Source: Prostheceraeus crozeri
Taxonomy: Eukaryota; Platyhelminthes; Polycladida; Euryleptidae
DNA: 64,000 nucleotides
Reading direction: 5' to 3'
Assembly (NCBI GenBank): GCA_907163375.1
Contig: CAJQUW010007876.1
Location: 248,001-312,000, forward strand
Shown: positions 45,230-57,079 of the stretch, one piece after another
Position numbering within the stretch: position 1 is the first letter of the stretch
How the letters are laid out: every line of letters begins with the position of its first letter
Position numbers and translations under genes: made by a program
The notes under the pieces: generated by a model
Databases searched by the model: none
The model's input: only the letters and a program-made list of their open reading frames with translations
What the model was told of the DNA's origin: nothing

Positions 45230-46075
45230 ACAGGCCTAGTGTACACACACATGCAAATGGGTCTGGATTTTCAGGCCTGGCACAGGCCCGCTGCATCGGA
45301 AATGTTCAGGCCCACAGCCGGCCCGACTCGCTCATCTCAAGCTGCTGGTCCGTAATTAATGCGTTTGTCATGCATAATACACTGGCCTTTATAAAAATGC
45401 ATTTGTTATGCCATCATGATAAATTTTATTAATATCTGACTTTTGATCCATGAATCTGCGACTTTGAACAAGATTTTTGTCAGAATCTTTACAAAAATGA
45501 TGCCTAAATTGGATTACTCATTCGCCTGGTGTTCAGAAAAGGTCAAACATCAACAAGCCGGAGATTGACATAGAGATATTCGTCTCCCTTTGTTTCAAGC
45601 GACTGGTCAATGTCAAGTAAGCGGAATTAGAGAACACACATGAACTTCAACTGTCTACTTTATTACATGGCATCAAAAAAACAAAACCATTCGTCAAATT
45701 GAAATATTTTTCACAATGGTTTCACGAAATCAATTTATTCCAAGAATTTTTGATTTCTCACTTCGTTCCTCAATTTACTTTCACGATCTCAATTTTACTG
45801 ACCGTGCGCGCTTGAGGTGATGTAAATGTCCTGATTCGTCAGAATTCCGACTTGAATTTACACTACTCAATGAAAAAAGGCTTTTCTGACCCCTCGCGAC
45901 TAGCTCTCGCCATGACCATTGGTATTAAGTAGAGCAACCATCATTGAATGCATCATTACAAGTTGGTTAGATAGAAGTGATGAATTTTCATGCCCGGGCC
46001 GGGCCCGTGTAAGTTGCAAATTATCAGGCCCAGCCCGGCCCACTTACAAGTCTGAGTGTACACTCACCGACATCA
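45230..46075. mobile_element. Possible element with GGCCCGGCCC-rich ends
   Basis: The left part carries CAGGCCTGGCACAGGCCCGC and CAGGCCCACAGCCGGCCCG. The right part carries GCCCGGGCCGGGCCCGTG and CAGGCCCAGCCCGGCCCAC, and GTGTACACACA at the left roughly inverts TGAGTGTACACTCA at the right. In an AT-rich context these paired GC-rich ends suggest a non-autonomous transposon. There is no coding frame, and the boundaries are uncertain. Confidence 0.4.
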
Positions 46076-46079
46076 ACAA

Positions 46080-48290
46080 AAACCTAATATGCGAATAATA
46101 TGCACCCGTATCGCCCTCATTTCCTTCTTTCCTTTTCTTTCCGTTCATTTTCTTCTATCATTGAGCGAATTCTGCATCATAACACACTGATCTGTGTTTG
46201 ATGAATATTGCTACACTGGGAATGCGGAGATCTGCGGTAGGCCAACACCTGGAAAATCATTCAGTCCTCATCTTTAAGCCGTGAAAAGAAGGGGTTTGAG
46301 TAGTGAATCTTCGGCAAACGACAAGGCGATAATGTCGCTTTGAATGGAGAAAGCAGAGACGGAATTGACTGTCGATTGGCGATTGGTCGGTCAACTAAAA
46401 ATCCGAACTAATGTTGACCAGTAAAGCGGTGCACAGTTGTCCACCCTCCGAAGACTTCTGTCAAATGTGCTTTATCAATTTGATGTTTTTATGAAGTCTG
46501 TCACTATTTGATATAAAAAACATTAACACCATCGTTGGCAGTACAATACTGGTTGACATGAATGATGCTAAATTGCTTGAATGCTGAAAAGAGTGATGAA
46601 TTTCTCAATTTTAATAATTGAGACACTGAGTCACGTAAAGTGACTGCATTTGCATTTAGAGTGATAACTAGAGATAGATGCGGGCCAAATTTATGGGCCG
46701 TATAATTGATATTGGTGATTTTCACCATGACAAAATGCTGCAGGATCATTGTCTTCGGCAATATCATGGTTGAGTGGGTCCATATAACATCTTTGTGATC
46801 ATTTCTGATATCAGATTCATCAATGAAGAATCATGAAGTCAAGTTGATCAAAAAATAAAGTGCAAGTCCAAGCTCCGGCACATGGCAAGCAGGAGCTGAT
46901 ACTCGATCCTGAAACCACAGTGTTTAAACGATTCCTCGCTCTTCTTTAATATTGCTTAATTTAATTTTATATTACTCCTCTAAAAGCTGATAGTGTATCG
47001 GAGCGATGTGTCACTGCACATAAAGTCATTTTTCCAAAGTTATCATTCTAGACCGGGAAGTTGACTTTTTCTGTGAAACGCTCTTAAAAAAATTACACAA
47101 CACTAGCCGACTCATTTCCAACTCTAGCAGAGGCGCATTTAAAAATAAATGTCAATAAATATGAAAAGATAACCTTCTTCTTTACTTAAAAATTGAATTT
47201 TAGTTTCAGTAATGCATGTGTCATGTGTCCTGCACGTTTCCTGGCATCAGCATTCCAGTTTAATCTAGACTTTGTAGATAAGTATGGACTTTCATGGGCT
47301 CTTATGCTGATGTCAGCAGGCGGACTGAAGCGAAGCCTGTTTTAGCAAAAATGCTCTAGGTACAGGTACGGGCTACATCCTCCAACTTTAGCCTGTATCG
47401 AAACGTGATGAAATATTTCGTTGTAGATACATTGCATTGGGCGTTCCAGATTTAGGGTTTCACGTATCTTGATATTTGTATTCTAATAAATACATCATTT
47501 GGACATATTGCTGAATAAAGATCTAATGGAAAGCTCAAACAGAAGGTCATTGTTCCCTTCAAGGATTGTATTGAGATTCTCAATCACATCAGCAGCAATA
47601 TTTCTGCTTTGTACGGGTAGTTGGCTTCTACGTATACAGTCCAGTCTCAGGAGCCTCTTATGCTCATCCTTCTTCTGTCTTTTCGTCGGCTACTGTTGCG
47701 GTCATGTCCACTTAAGTGACCAGAAGTGATCAGATGCGTAACTAAATTGATGGACAGTTTTAGACGTGTGTTCACTGATTGCGATCTTCAAATTGGCGCT
47801 GTCGACATATAATTGCGTCATTTACATGAAATTCGAACGTGAGAGATTATATGAGCATTCACGACAACCTCATGTTGTCATTCATTAGCAGGATTATTTT
47901 CTCTGCATTTAATCGATTCTTTAATCATATCTGAAATGCATCTTCAGCGTCTCAACATTCTTCATCTCCACGCATGCAGTGGATGTCTACCTCAATTGTC
48001 TAGGTGTCTGAATATTTGACAGCAAGCAATTAGCAATTAAATGCATTGAATAGGAAGTGAATAAACACTTGAAGAATTTGGATGAGGAACGAGAGGTTTA
48101 GGCCTGGGGCTACATTCACTCCGAATCATCAGGCCAGGACCCAGCCCAGTGCTACGATGCACAGTTTCTCTTAGTTTTATCATCCGATCGGAAATTGTAG
48201 TCTTGCTTTTACGTATATTCCTACTCGTACCAGGAAAAAGAATCCCTGCTCTCATTTTCCTAGTAGGAAACAACTTAAAACTGTAGCATA
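46080..48290. other. Intronic sequence, nothing recognised
   Basis: No convincing gene, RNA or repeat. A stretch at about 48090-48140 again carries GGCC/GGCCCAGCC-like words. Confidence 0.5.
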
Positions 48291-48292
48291 TT

Positions 48293-49013
48293 AGTCCGGC
48301 AGCCAGAGCGAGTTTCTGAAGGGAACGAGGCCGAAAATGAGACTTCACAGAGTGATGTACATCCTATGCCTACTTCGAATCGGCGCGTCTGCAGAGTTCT
48401 AGTGAGTTCCTCTTCTTGTCAGACAGGATCAAAGAAAAACACATGTAAATCCAATAGGACGCAGATTGCAGTTTTTGGCTAAAATGAAATTTTGTATGTT
48501 TTCTCAAATTAGACGAAAAGTATTAAGCCCAGAGTCATAATTTTTGGCATGGAATGTCTTCAGGTCATTTCCTATTATGTGCATGTGCTACAATCATGTT
48601 TCTGATCCGCAATGTATGTGATAATGTGGCTGAATGTGAATAAAGTAGCTCAAAATGTGTGTTTACCGGCATTAAGAGGCTCGTCAAATCTAAATGCGTT
48701 TAGCTATATAAACAGGGTGCATGAAAATGAAAGGAAATGACCTAAAAACATTCCATGCCAAAAATTATGACTCTGGGCTTAGTACTTTTCGTTCAATTAG
48801 AGAAAACATACAAAATTTCATTTTATCCAAAAACTGCAATCTGCGTCCCATTGGATTTACATGTGTTGTTCTTTGATCTTGGCAGACAAGAAGAGGAACT
48901 CACTAGAACTCGGCAGACGTGCCGATTCGTAGTAGGCATAGGGTGTACAGCATTCTGTGAAAGTCTCACTTTCGGCCTCGTTCCCTGCAGAAACTCGTTC
49001 CGGCTGCCGGACT
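48293..49013. mobile_element. Palindromic TIR element M1, copy 2
   Basis: Tips AGTCCGGCAGCCAGAGCGAG and the inverse ..CGTTCCGGCTGCCGGACT; arms of about 280 bp match those of copy 1, and the interior is in the opposite orientation. Flanks read TAT before TAGTCCGG and TAT after CCGGACTA, so a 3-bp TAT (or TA) duplication is possible. Arms are closely similar, implying moderate age. Confidence 0.85.
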
Positions 49014-49019
49014 ATATAC

Positions 49020-50000
49020 ACGGTTCTAAGTTTCCGTAGTATACATTTTCCGCTTTCTCTATTGAGATCATATTTGACCTCATTATGATGGTCTCGTGAA
49101 CATAATTGATTTAATGGTGTTCCATGAATGATGATTCCGAATGTCTGCAATAAGGTAAATAGGCTCGTGTCTGATCGTCTGATCGAACGATGTCTGATGT
49201 TCAATGGAAGTGACGTCAGTCACAGACGACTCAAGGAAAATGAAACCAATCACAGACCAACAGGAGATGAAACCAATCACAGAGCCATAGAAAAATGAAA
49301 TAGGGTACAAGGAGCATGATTAAAATGTTCGATCAAAGGATGTAACCGAGCGCAGATTTTCCGGTAGGAAACTTAAGCAGAGGGAGAGCAAGTACTGTAA
49401 CACCGGGATTCGTTTTTCTTCCGCATTTTTTTGGTCTTGGCGTGAAAGCGGAAGCAGAAATTGATCTATTTCTGCATACTTGACCATTTTCATGGGAAAT
49501 TCTGCGCTGGGATGTTAAAGTGTGCAAAATCATAGAGAAAGAAGAAAAACTACAGTGTCATGATGATAAGTTGGTTGGATATAATCGCCTTGTCAATCAT
49601 TTGAAACATCACATGGTTGGAGCAAATGATTGTGTATCTCATGTTAATTTAGCCGATCTATGTCGATTATGTTGAAGAGAAGAAAAAGAAGCCATGACCT
49701 TTAATGGCGATATCATCCGCAAACCTGCTGAGGAACTGATAGAAGTAGCTGTTGAAAGAAGTTATGATGTAGATAACCCTGTTCATGGTCCGCGAGAACA
49801 GGATAATTTCTTGTAAATTTTGCTGTGTAGAGTGTGTAGTCATAGTCAGAGGATTGCTAAGAGATTATCGTGGCAGCATGCTTTTCAACTTATAATCTTA
49901 ATTTACTGTCGCAGGCTTTTTTTCGTTGATATGCAATTTACATGTATTTTGTTTCATGTTTTCCAATGTCTCAATGACAATACTGATAAGCATCTGCAAG
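49020..50000. other. Intronic sequence, weak repeats only
   Basis: Contains two close copies of ATGAAACCAATCACAGA at about 49238-49285. Otherwise unrecognised. Confidence 0.45.
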
Positions 50001-50007
50001 CCTAAAT

Positions 50008-50143
50008 ACACAGAATTCAGCCAATTTTCTGATTCAGCTGATCAAATAGAAAATTCTGACATGTAAAGTTCGCCCACACAGAATTCAGCCAATTTTCTGA
50101 TTCAGCTGATCAAATAGAAAATTCTGACATGTAAAGTTCGCCC
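50008..50143. repeat. 68-bp tandem duplication
   Basis: ACACAGAATTCAGCCAATTT.. through ..TGTAAAGTTCGCCC is repeated without visible change at 50008-50075 and 50076-50143. The identity implies a very recent duplication or an assembly duplication. Confidence 0.9.
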
Positions 50144-51418
50144 GTGTGCTAAAACATTCAGGCTCAGACCCATTCCGACCCAGATTAACCCGCTACAGGC
50201 CTCGGCCATTTTTCAGCTCTGCTATGAGCACAATCGAATTATTGTCATTTGCAGTTTACTGGCCAATCATGATTATCTAGACTCTCGCAATCAAGGCACG
50301 TAAACACATATTTGCATTTTCCCTTTTACTATCTATCACCAAGACCCCTTTTTCAATCGCAGACTATACCAAATGACTTTTTTGTTATTGACATTTCCAG
50401 GTTTCCCGACGCAGTGGCCCTACCAGGTGTGGTAGTATTTTTAACAACTGACTAAAATAAGCTTTCAACATACTTTTTTAGAATCGAATAAATTCATTTG
50501 TTCATAAAAAATTATAACAAATGTAGGAGATAAGGAAAAAAGTTAAAGTCAGGAAGCTGCCTTAGCATCGGCTAAGCTAACACCCAGGGCGTTACCTCTG
50601 GCAATGCCGATCCGCTGCTTCAGCCAAAACGTTTCTGTTGGCTCTCCGGTAGCCTCTGATACACGACTGCCAATGTAATTAGTAAAAAAATTGGTGCAGT
50701 TGACGTTTATGCCAGACGTTTCTATGGCCACTGGTCGACCATGCCTCCACAGCGACACTTGTGTGGAACGCAGACAACGGAGCCAATTCTCTGGGAAACA
50801 TGCTTTTTAAAAATGCTCAATACGATGTACATGAGTAAATGGCGAACGTGTAAGATCTCAAGTGGTACTGAGACATTAAAAGGTTGGGAACCACTTTTAT
50901 AGAGTGTCTAGTATTTCTACAGATGAATCCATGATGATGCAAACACTCATATCTATAAATGCTGTTCTCGTTGAAATTCGCTGCCATTTGTTAAAAGCTA
51001 TCATTCACAAAAGTTAGACCTTCGGAAGAAATGTTTCACAATAGGTCATAAATTCGACCTTCGAGTGGACCAAATCCTGTAGTTTTTGGTGAATGATTCA
51101 AAAATGCGCTTAAACAAGGTTAATGGGTGGCTTCAATGTGAAAGGGGCCTGAATGAACCTCGGCACGGCTGGGGTCAACCAAGTGAACAATCACAGCACC
51201 AGACACATTTCTATGTAATGCTGGCTGTGTTATATATACCTTTTTTGAAGATCCTTGCAAAAGGTGTTGCCAGCAAATATAATCTAATTCTCTGGGTGTT
51301 GCTAAGTATTCTAACCCAATGACGATGAAAATCATGTCGATTTCTGCATCAACTAGCGGACAGCATTGCTGTAGTTGGCATTATTGTCCGCTGAACTATA
51401 TTGAAATTGCATAGAGAT

Positions 51419-51430
51419 AAAAACTGCATT
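51419..51430. repeat. Left target-site duplication of the Penelope-like palindrome
   Basis: AAAAACTGCATT here is repeated exactly at 54255-54266, on the two sides of the Penelope-like structure. A 12-bp duplication fits the variable, often 10-15 bp, duplications of these elements. Confidence 0.75.
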
Positions 51431-51730
51431 CAAAATAGTAAAGTTCCGCTTAAACAGCATTATAAACAATGAATTGAAAGTAGCCGATGCTGTTATTATT
51501 GTTTTATTTCCCAAATTTTCGCCTACACAGGCCGCGTCAGGGGATAAAAGGATTTTATGTTTACAAATATCAAACGATTTTGAAAATATTGTTAGTAAGA
51601 TATCAAGGTTTCAGTAAGTAAATAAAATCCATAGAAGTATTGAAAGTATATGAAGTGCATAGATGTAATAATTACATAGATGTAAAAATTCTTCATGGAG
51701 GTATAAGTATAGAAAATGTTATCAAATAAT

Positions 51731-52734
51731 TCATATAAAAAGGAAATGTTTATATTGTTCACGTTCTTCTCTCGAGTTAATTTTCGGTTGTAGCTTGTTG
51801 ATCCACACTGCTTCACGTAGTCTGATGTTAGTATTGTCGTGTTCTTGTGTTATTACTTCTGTTGTTATGTGGTTACTGTTGCATAATTTCAAATGTTTAT
51901 GTACTGATGATGCTTTTTGAGTAACGTGCTCTTTAATTCTGGTATGCAGTAGTCTGATGGTACTCCCAATATAAAATTTTTGACATTTCGAACAAGTTAT
52001 TTTATAAATCACATTTTGTCTGAAACAAAGTTCGTTGTTGTTTATGGGACAATTAGTGAGTTGACATATTTTGTTGGTTGTGATTTTCTTTTGTAATACA
52101 TTCCTCAGAGTTTTTGAACGTTGTGCAAGTCCAACATTCAGTTGTTCTTGTTGGAATATTCTCTTTATATTCTGGTTCATTCGATCTGAAATGAATGGTA
52201 ATTTCAGATAACATTTCTTCTTGTTCATGTTATTTTCATTTTTCTTATTTCGTCGTCGTTTTTTCGAAGTTTGAATGAATTTTTCTGGATAATCGTTCAA
52301 TCGTAACACTTCATCGAAATTTTGTAGATGACTTTCGGCTATGGATTTGTTCGAGCATCGTTCTTCAATTCTGTTTCGTTCATTATGGATAACTGCCAGC
52401 TTAGTGGATGTAGATATATTGGACTTGAAGTTAATGAAAATATCTGTTTTGGCTGTTTTCTTGTAGAAGTTAAAGATTGGTTCATTGGAGTTCGTCGTAA
52501 TTGTAAAGTCTAAAAGACTCAAAGTATTGTTATCATTTGGTAGTTCAATTTCGAATTGAATGTTCTGATTTTGTGCATTAAGAAGTGTATGGAATTCAAT
52601 TGCTTTCTCTTTGTTTTCTGTTAATACGAAACAGTCATCAACATATCGTTTAAATATCCATATATTGTTGATACTTTGTAAGGCTCTCTTTTCTATGTTG
52701 TCCATGAATAGAATTGCTAATATCGGTGATAAAG
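51731..52734 (-). pseudogene. Penelope-like ORF, minus copy, 5'-truncated
   Basis: The open frame begins at the junction with RT residues FMDNIEKRALQSINN, then KRYVDDCFVL (motif C with YVDD). A basic linker follows (KKRRRNKKNENNMNKKKC), then TNCPINNNELCFRQ and the endonuclease VIYKITCSKCQKFYIGSTIR with HTRIKEH. It ends at KHFLFI. Motifs A and B are missing, so no RT activity is possible. The sequence is identical to the plus copy over 324 residues. Confidence 0.88.
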
Positions 52735-53994
52735 CATTTTATTTCTTCCAATTATAACGATAACTTTAAGTATCCGTGCAGTTATGATGTGATTTCGATG
52801 TATCCTTCCATCCCAATTGAAGAAGCTATCTTTCAAGTAAACAACATTCTTCTACAACAAGGAATTAACAACCTCGGAAATATTCCTCTTCAAGCAATCA
52901 TAAGCCTTCTCAAAGTAATTTTAGATAACACATATTTTACATACGAAAACGAAATATACAAGCAAGTCAAAGGCTTACCAATGGGCTCATCTTTATCACC
53001 GATATTAGCAATTCTATTCATGGACAACATAGAAAAGAGAGCCTTACAAAGTATCAACAATATATGGATATTTAAACGATATGTTGATGACTGTTTCGTA
53101 TTAACAGAAAACAAAGAGAAAGCAATTGAATTCCATACACTTCTTAATGCACAAAATCAGAACATTCAATTCGAAATTGAACTACCAAATGATAACAATA
53201 CTTTGAGTCTTTTAGACTTTACAATTACGACGAACTCCAATGAACCAATCTTTAACTTCTACAAGAAAACAGCCAAAACAGATATTTTCATTAACTTCAA
53301 GTCCAATATATCTACATCCACTAAGCTGGCAGTTATCCATAATGAACGAAACAGAATTGAAGAACGATGCTCGAACAAATCCATAGCCGAAAGTCATCTA
53401 CAAAATTTCGATGAAGTGTTACGATTGAACGATTATCCAGAAAAATTCATTCAAACTTCGAAAAAACGACGACGAAATAAGAAAAATGAAAATAACATGA
53501 ACAAGAAGAAATGTTATCTGAAATTACCATTCATTTCAGATCGAATGAACCAGAATATAAAGAGAATATTCCAACAAGAACAACTGAATGTTGGACTTGC
53601 ACAACGTTCAAAAACTCTGAGGAATGTATTACAAAAGAAAATCACAACCAACAAAATATGTCAACTCACTAATTGTCCCATAAACAACAACGAACTTTGT
53701 TTCAGACAAAATGTGATTTATAAAATAACTTGTTCGAAATGTCAAAAATTTTATATTGGGAGTACCATCAGACTACTGCATACCAGAATTAAAGAGCACG
53801 TTACTCAAAAAGCATCATCAGTACATAAACATTTGAAATTATGCAACAGTAACCACATAACAACAGAAGTAATAACACAAGAACACGACAATACTAACAT
53901 CAGACTACGTGAAGCAGTGTGGATCAACAAGCTACAACCGAAAATTAACTCGAGAGAAGAACGTGAACAATATAAACATTTCCTTTTTATATGA
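52735..53994 (+). pseudogene. Penelope-like ORF, plus copy, 5'-truncated but open
   Basis: About 420 codons without a stop. Domains in order: RT motif A SYDVISMYPSIPIEEAI, motif B GLPMGSSLSPILAILF, motif C KRYVDDCFVL, thumb, basic linker, CxxxxC-type segment and GIY-YIG nuclease (YKITCSKCQKFYIGSTIR, RIKEH). Full Penelope proteins are about twice as long: the N-terminal domain and RT motifs before A are absent. There is no proper start codon; the frame simply runs in from the junction. The intact frame shows how recent the insertion is, but the copy cannot be autonomous. Confidence 0.9.
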
Positions 53995-54254
53995 ATTATT
54001 TGATAACATTTTCTATACTTATACCTCCATGAAGAATTTTTACATCTATGTAATTATTACATCTATGCACTTCATATACTTTCAATACTTCTATGGATTT
54101 TATTTACTTACTGAAACCTTGATATCTTACTAACAATATTTTCAAAATCGTTTGATATTTGTAAACATAAAATCCTTTTATCCCCTGACGCGGCCTGTGT
54201 AGGCGAAAATTTGGGAAATAAAACAATAATAACAGCATCGGCTACTTTCAATTC

Positions 54255-54266
54255 AAAAACTGCATT
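54255..54266. repeat. Right target-site duplication of the Penelope-like palindrome
   Basis: AAAAACTGCATT, the exact partner of 51419-51430. Confidence 0.75.
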
Positions 54267-54439
54267 ATTGTCAGGATGAAGCACTCTCTGTCAAATCTGC
54301 AATCTCAAATCAAATTATGCAATAGTCATAATTTTAGTATAAGACTTCTTAGATATCCATCACAAGAACATAGCTTGTCATTCAAGAATCACTGTTTGCA
54401 CACATCGCTATAGATTCCATCTTCATTGGGTTGGAATAC

Positions 54440-55045
54440 CAATAATATCCACTTCTATATATGTATCATGATCCGAATAGACATCTATCAAATATACCAT
54501 GAAATATAATCAAAGAACCATTCCTTCCCGTAGAATTTTCCCTGACAACTTTCCTCGTAGAAATAGTCCAGATATCGGATCATGATATATAACAGGTATA
54601 CCATAGCATTCTTGCTCAAATTCCCGAAGGAGAAATAGAATCTGCCCTCGCTACGCTAGGGCAGATTGCTATTTCTCCTTCGGGAATTTAAAGAATGCTA
54701 TGGTATACCTATCACGTAATGGATAGAGCATAGACTTCTAAATTTCTAGCATAGAAATTTAGAAGTCTATGGATAGAGGATGGCTATGCGATTCTCTCGG
54801 ATATAGAGAGGAAAATTATTTGATGAATCCCGAGGGCTTTAGCCGGAGGGATATATCAAATAATTTCACGAGCTATGTCAGAGAATCGTATAGCTATCCT
54901 CTATCCTTTATAAAGTATGCCAGATTATTAGGACCATAGATATCCGCGATAGAATCCCTCTCTACCTATATTTTCCCTGGGAACAAATTTTATCAGCTGT
55001 AGAAGGGATTCTGAAATACGATTCTACAACTACAGAGCTGATCAT
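54440..55045. repeat. Nested-hairpin cluster H1, copy 2
   Basis: Several stems in succession. GTATCATGATCCGAATA is inverted at about 54571-54590. A near-perfect stem runs 54594-54710 (AGGTATACCATAGCATTCTT..; AATTCCCGAAGGAGAAATAG on both arms; loop CGCTACGCT). A second lies at about 54731-54770 (AGACTTCTAAATTTCT). A third lies at about 54818-54863 (TATTTGATGAATCCC..). A longer outer pair, GGATAGAGGATGGCTATGCG at 54774 inverted at 54890-54918, encloses the third. The 54710-55030 part is the reverse complement of copy 1 at 35620-35900. No frame is preserved. Confidence 0.75.
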
Positions 55046-55049
55046 AAAA

Positions 55050-56250
55050 ACAGACTACCTAAATTATGTTAAATTTCAATCGATTCACCGGCTTTTCAAT
55101 TTTATTTTACATTGACAGGCCATACACCATTCGTGAACTTGTGTTCTCAGCTTTTTAATGAGACAGAGAAAGAGTGGAAAATGCATAAATTCGTGTCCTC
55201 GGAATCTATGTATTCATGTCCTCTAACAGAGGATACTATTCCTACATTTATCCGAAATTTATTATTCAAATTGATGTAGCTTAGACTATCAAAAAGCAAC
55301 TATCTGTTAACTTCAGAAAAGCAACTTCAATTTTCTCCAATTTTGCTTCAACGCTGTATCCTTGCTTACAAAAAATAATTCATTCACGTTCTTCTGAGTT
55401 GTAGTCATTGTTGTTCAGCGGTTTCCTCATCCATTACGTTCGTTCTTTCATATCGCGTTAAACATCTCCGTTTCATTCACTTCCGTCTACTCTATCTTAC
55501 CAGCATGTTCCTTCAAGCTTTTGGCAATCCCTGACTCACTGGCTCCTCCGGGACTCAACGCTACCCGTTAAAATTCAGGACAAACTTTCTAAATCGCCGA
55601 TCTAACAGGAAACTTGCGGATCCGTGACTCATTGTGTCCGATACTTGTGTGAGTCAGCCGATGTCTAGAATGGATCTTGGCCGATATAAGATAATTACAA
55701 AACCATATATTCGGTTGGTTGGATTGCAGAAGAGGAGTACAGAGAAGGCGACCAACAATCTTTACAGTCACATTCGCAAGCGGTGCTGCCAAGAATATTG
55801 AGTTGACCATCAATTATTTACAGAAAAACACTGAGTCAAACTTCTTCTATACAAAGCGCATGTGTTATGTTCATCAGCTGATCCGCTTGCTGCGTAGTAA
55901 GTATTGATAGAGTTACCAAATGGAGAAAAGTAGTAGAATCCATAAAGAGACTTGTTGAATATTTGCATCAAAATATGAGTTATTTTGTGATCATACTGAA
56001 TGCAGGATAGTGAGTCGATATTTGCACCAAAGGTGGCATCTGCGAAATTTTTGAGGAATCTGTCATAATCCTAGAAACAAACTGTTTATCTGAATTTGAC
56101 TAGAATGGACATTGACTCATCTGGGAGAACTAAGTTGGGGGCATGAATGACCAATGAAAAGATTAGATTTACACATGTGACTGATTCTAACCCAATACTA
56201 CAGACATCGACGAGTGTGCAAGTGAAAGTGCGAGCGATTTATGTGCCACT
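55050..56250. other. Intronic sequence, nothing recognised
   Basis: Two overlapping opposite frames at 55589-55907 are present, without homology I can name. Confidence 0.45.
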
Positions 56251-56257
56251 CAGACTT

Positions 56258-56757
56258 AGATTGTTTAAGCGTATCACTTTCCTAGAAGTGCAATCTGATT
56301 CAAAACGATGACACATGCAGGAACTTGCTAAGTGGGCAAAAAGATATTTTTAATAACTTGCAGAGATAGGAAAAATAGTCGTGCGTCGCTTGCGGATTGC
56401 TGTGAGTTCCTTCAAAATGCTCCGATCACCACGATTCCTTCAGATTCATAAAATACAGATCATTGCGCTAAAATTTTCTCGATAATGCTGGGACTTCCGA
56501 TCATTATTAAAAAAGTTAGCAGGCGCAAGAAGAAACGTTCACAAACTTCTTCGTAGAACTTGACATCGACTGTGTCTGTTAGCTGTGTGATCCGGTTGAC
56601 AACAGTCAGTGAAACTTCGCACAATTCGGCGTGTTTAATGTTAAACTGGCTGCTCATTGTGCGATTGCTATGGTATTATCTTAGCAGATTGTGCCATTTC
56701 ATTGGTGTCACATGTTCCAATGCTTCAATTCTAGTCAAACAGAAGAAGAGACGACCA
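56258..56757 (-). repeat. Dispersed repeat R1, copy 2
   Basis: Aligned with 28208-28703. The 65-codon minus-strand frame at 56460-56657 (MSSQFNIKHAELCEVSLTVV..) is again open and in the same place relative to the repeat ends. Upstream, RLFFCLTRIEALEHVTPMKW is readable and aligns with the broken copy 3 (RRVFVCLEWKLSVKWHS), so the original reading frame probably began earlier or on another exon. Confidence 0.75.
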
Positions 56758-56862
56758 GCTGTACAATTCTGTGTGTGCCACTATTATGAATTGCATTAAG
56801 CTTAACTTCCAGTGTTTTGTTGTTATCAATTTCTATGGTCTTAACCGTTAGAGCATCAGCCT

Positions 56863-57072
56863 TGCCGGCGCTGTGGCCTTGTGGTAATGTGTTCGGTCTG
56901 TGTCCGGGAGACCTTGGTTCAAACCTTAGTCGAAAAAAACCGATGGCTTTAAAAATAGGTGCACTCTGCCCTCCTGCTAGACGCTCAGCACAAAATAAAC
57001 AACAACTCATCCACATGGAAGAAAGACTTCGTGCCTAATGTGCTTCCGAGTTACAAACAAAGTTCTGATTAA
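56863..57072 (+). mobile_element. tRNA-derived SINE, family S1, copy 3
   Basis: GGCGCTGTGGCCTTGTGGTA, GGTTCAAACC and the tail CCACATGGAAGAAAGACTTC..AATGTGCTTCCGAGTTACAAAC. Middle part is shorter and more diverged than in copy 2. It starts about 105 bp beyond the end of repeat R1. Confidence 0.85.
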
Positions 57073-57079
57073 CAACCTT

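Larger units (their letters stand above)
51431..54254. mobile_element. Penelope-like element, head-to-head palindrome
   Basis: Two 5'-truncated copies lie head to head. Arms 51471-52734 (minus copy) and 52991-54254 (plus copy) are 1264 bp each and appear identical, including the 3' UTR. Residues 52735-52990 are unique to the plus copy, which extends further 5'. About 40 extra bases (51431-51470) are found only at the left end. Identical 12-bp sequences flank the whole. Penelope-like elements encode an RT joined to a GIY-YIG endonuclease and often insert as partial or inverted tandems, so the layout fits the family. Identity of arms means a very young insertion, recent gene conversion, or a sequencing/assembly artefact. 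Confidence 0.92.

Noticed and set aside
52328-52513. Frames antisense to the Penelope-like ORFs (also 53212-53397, 52890-53114)
   Set aside because: Shadows of the RT/GIY-YIG coding strand.
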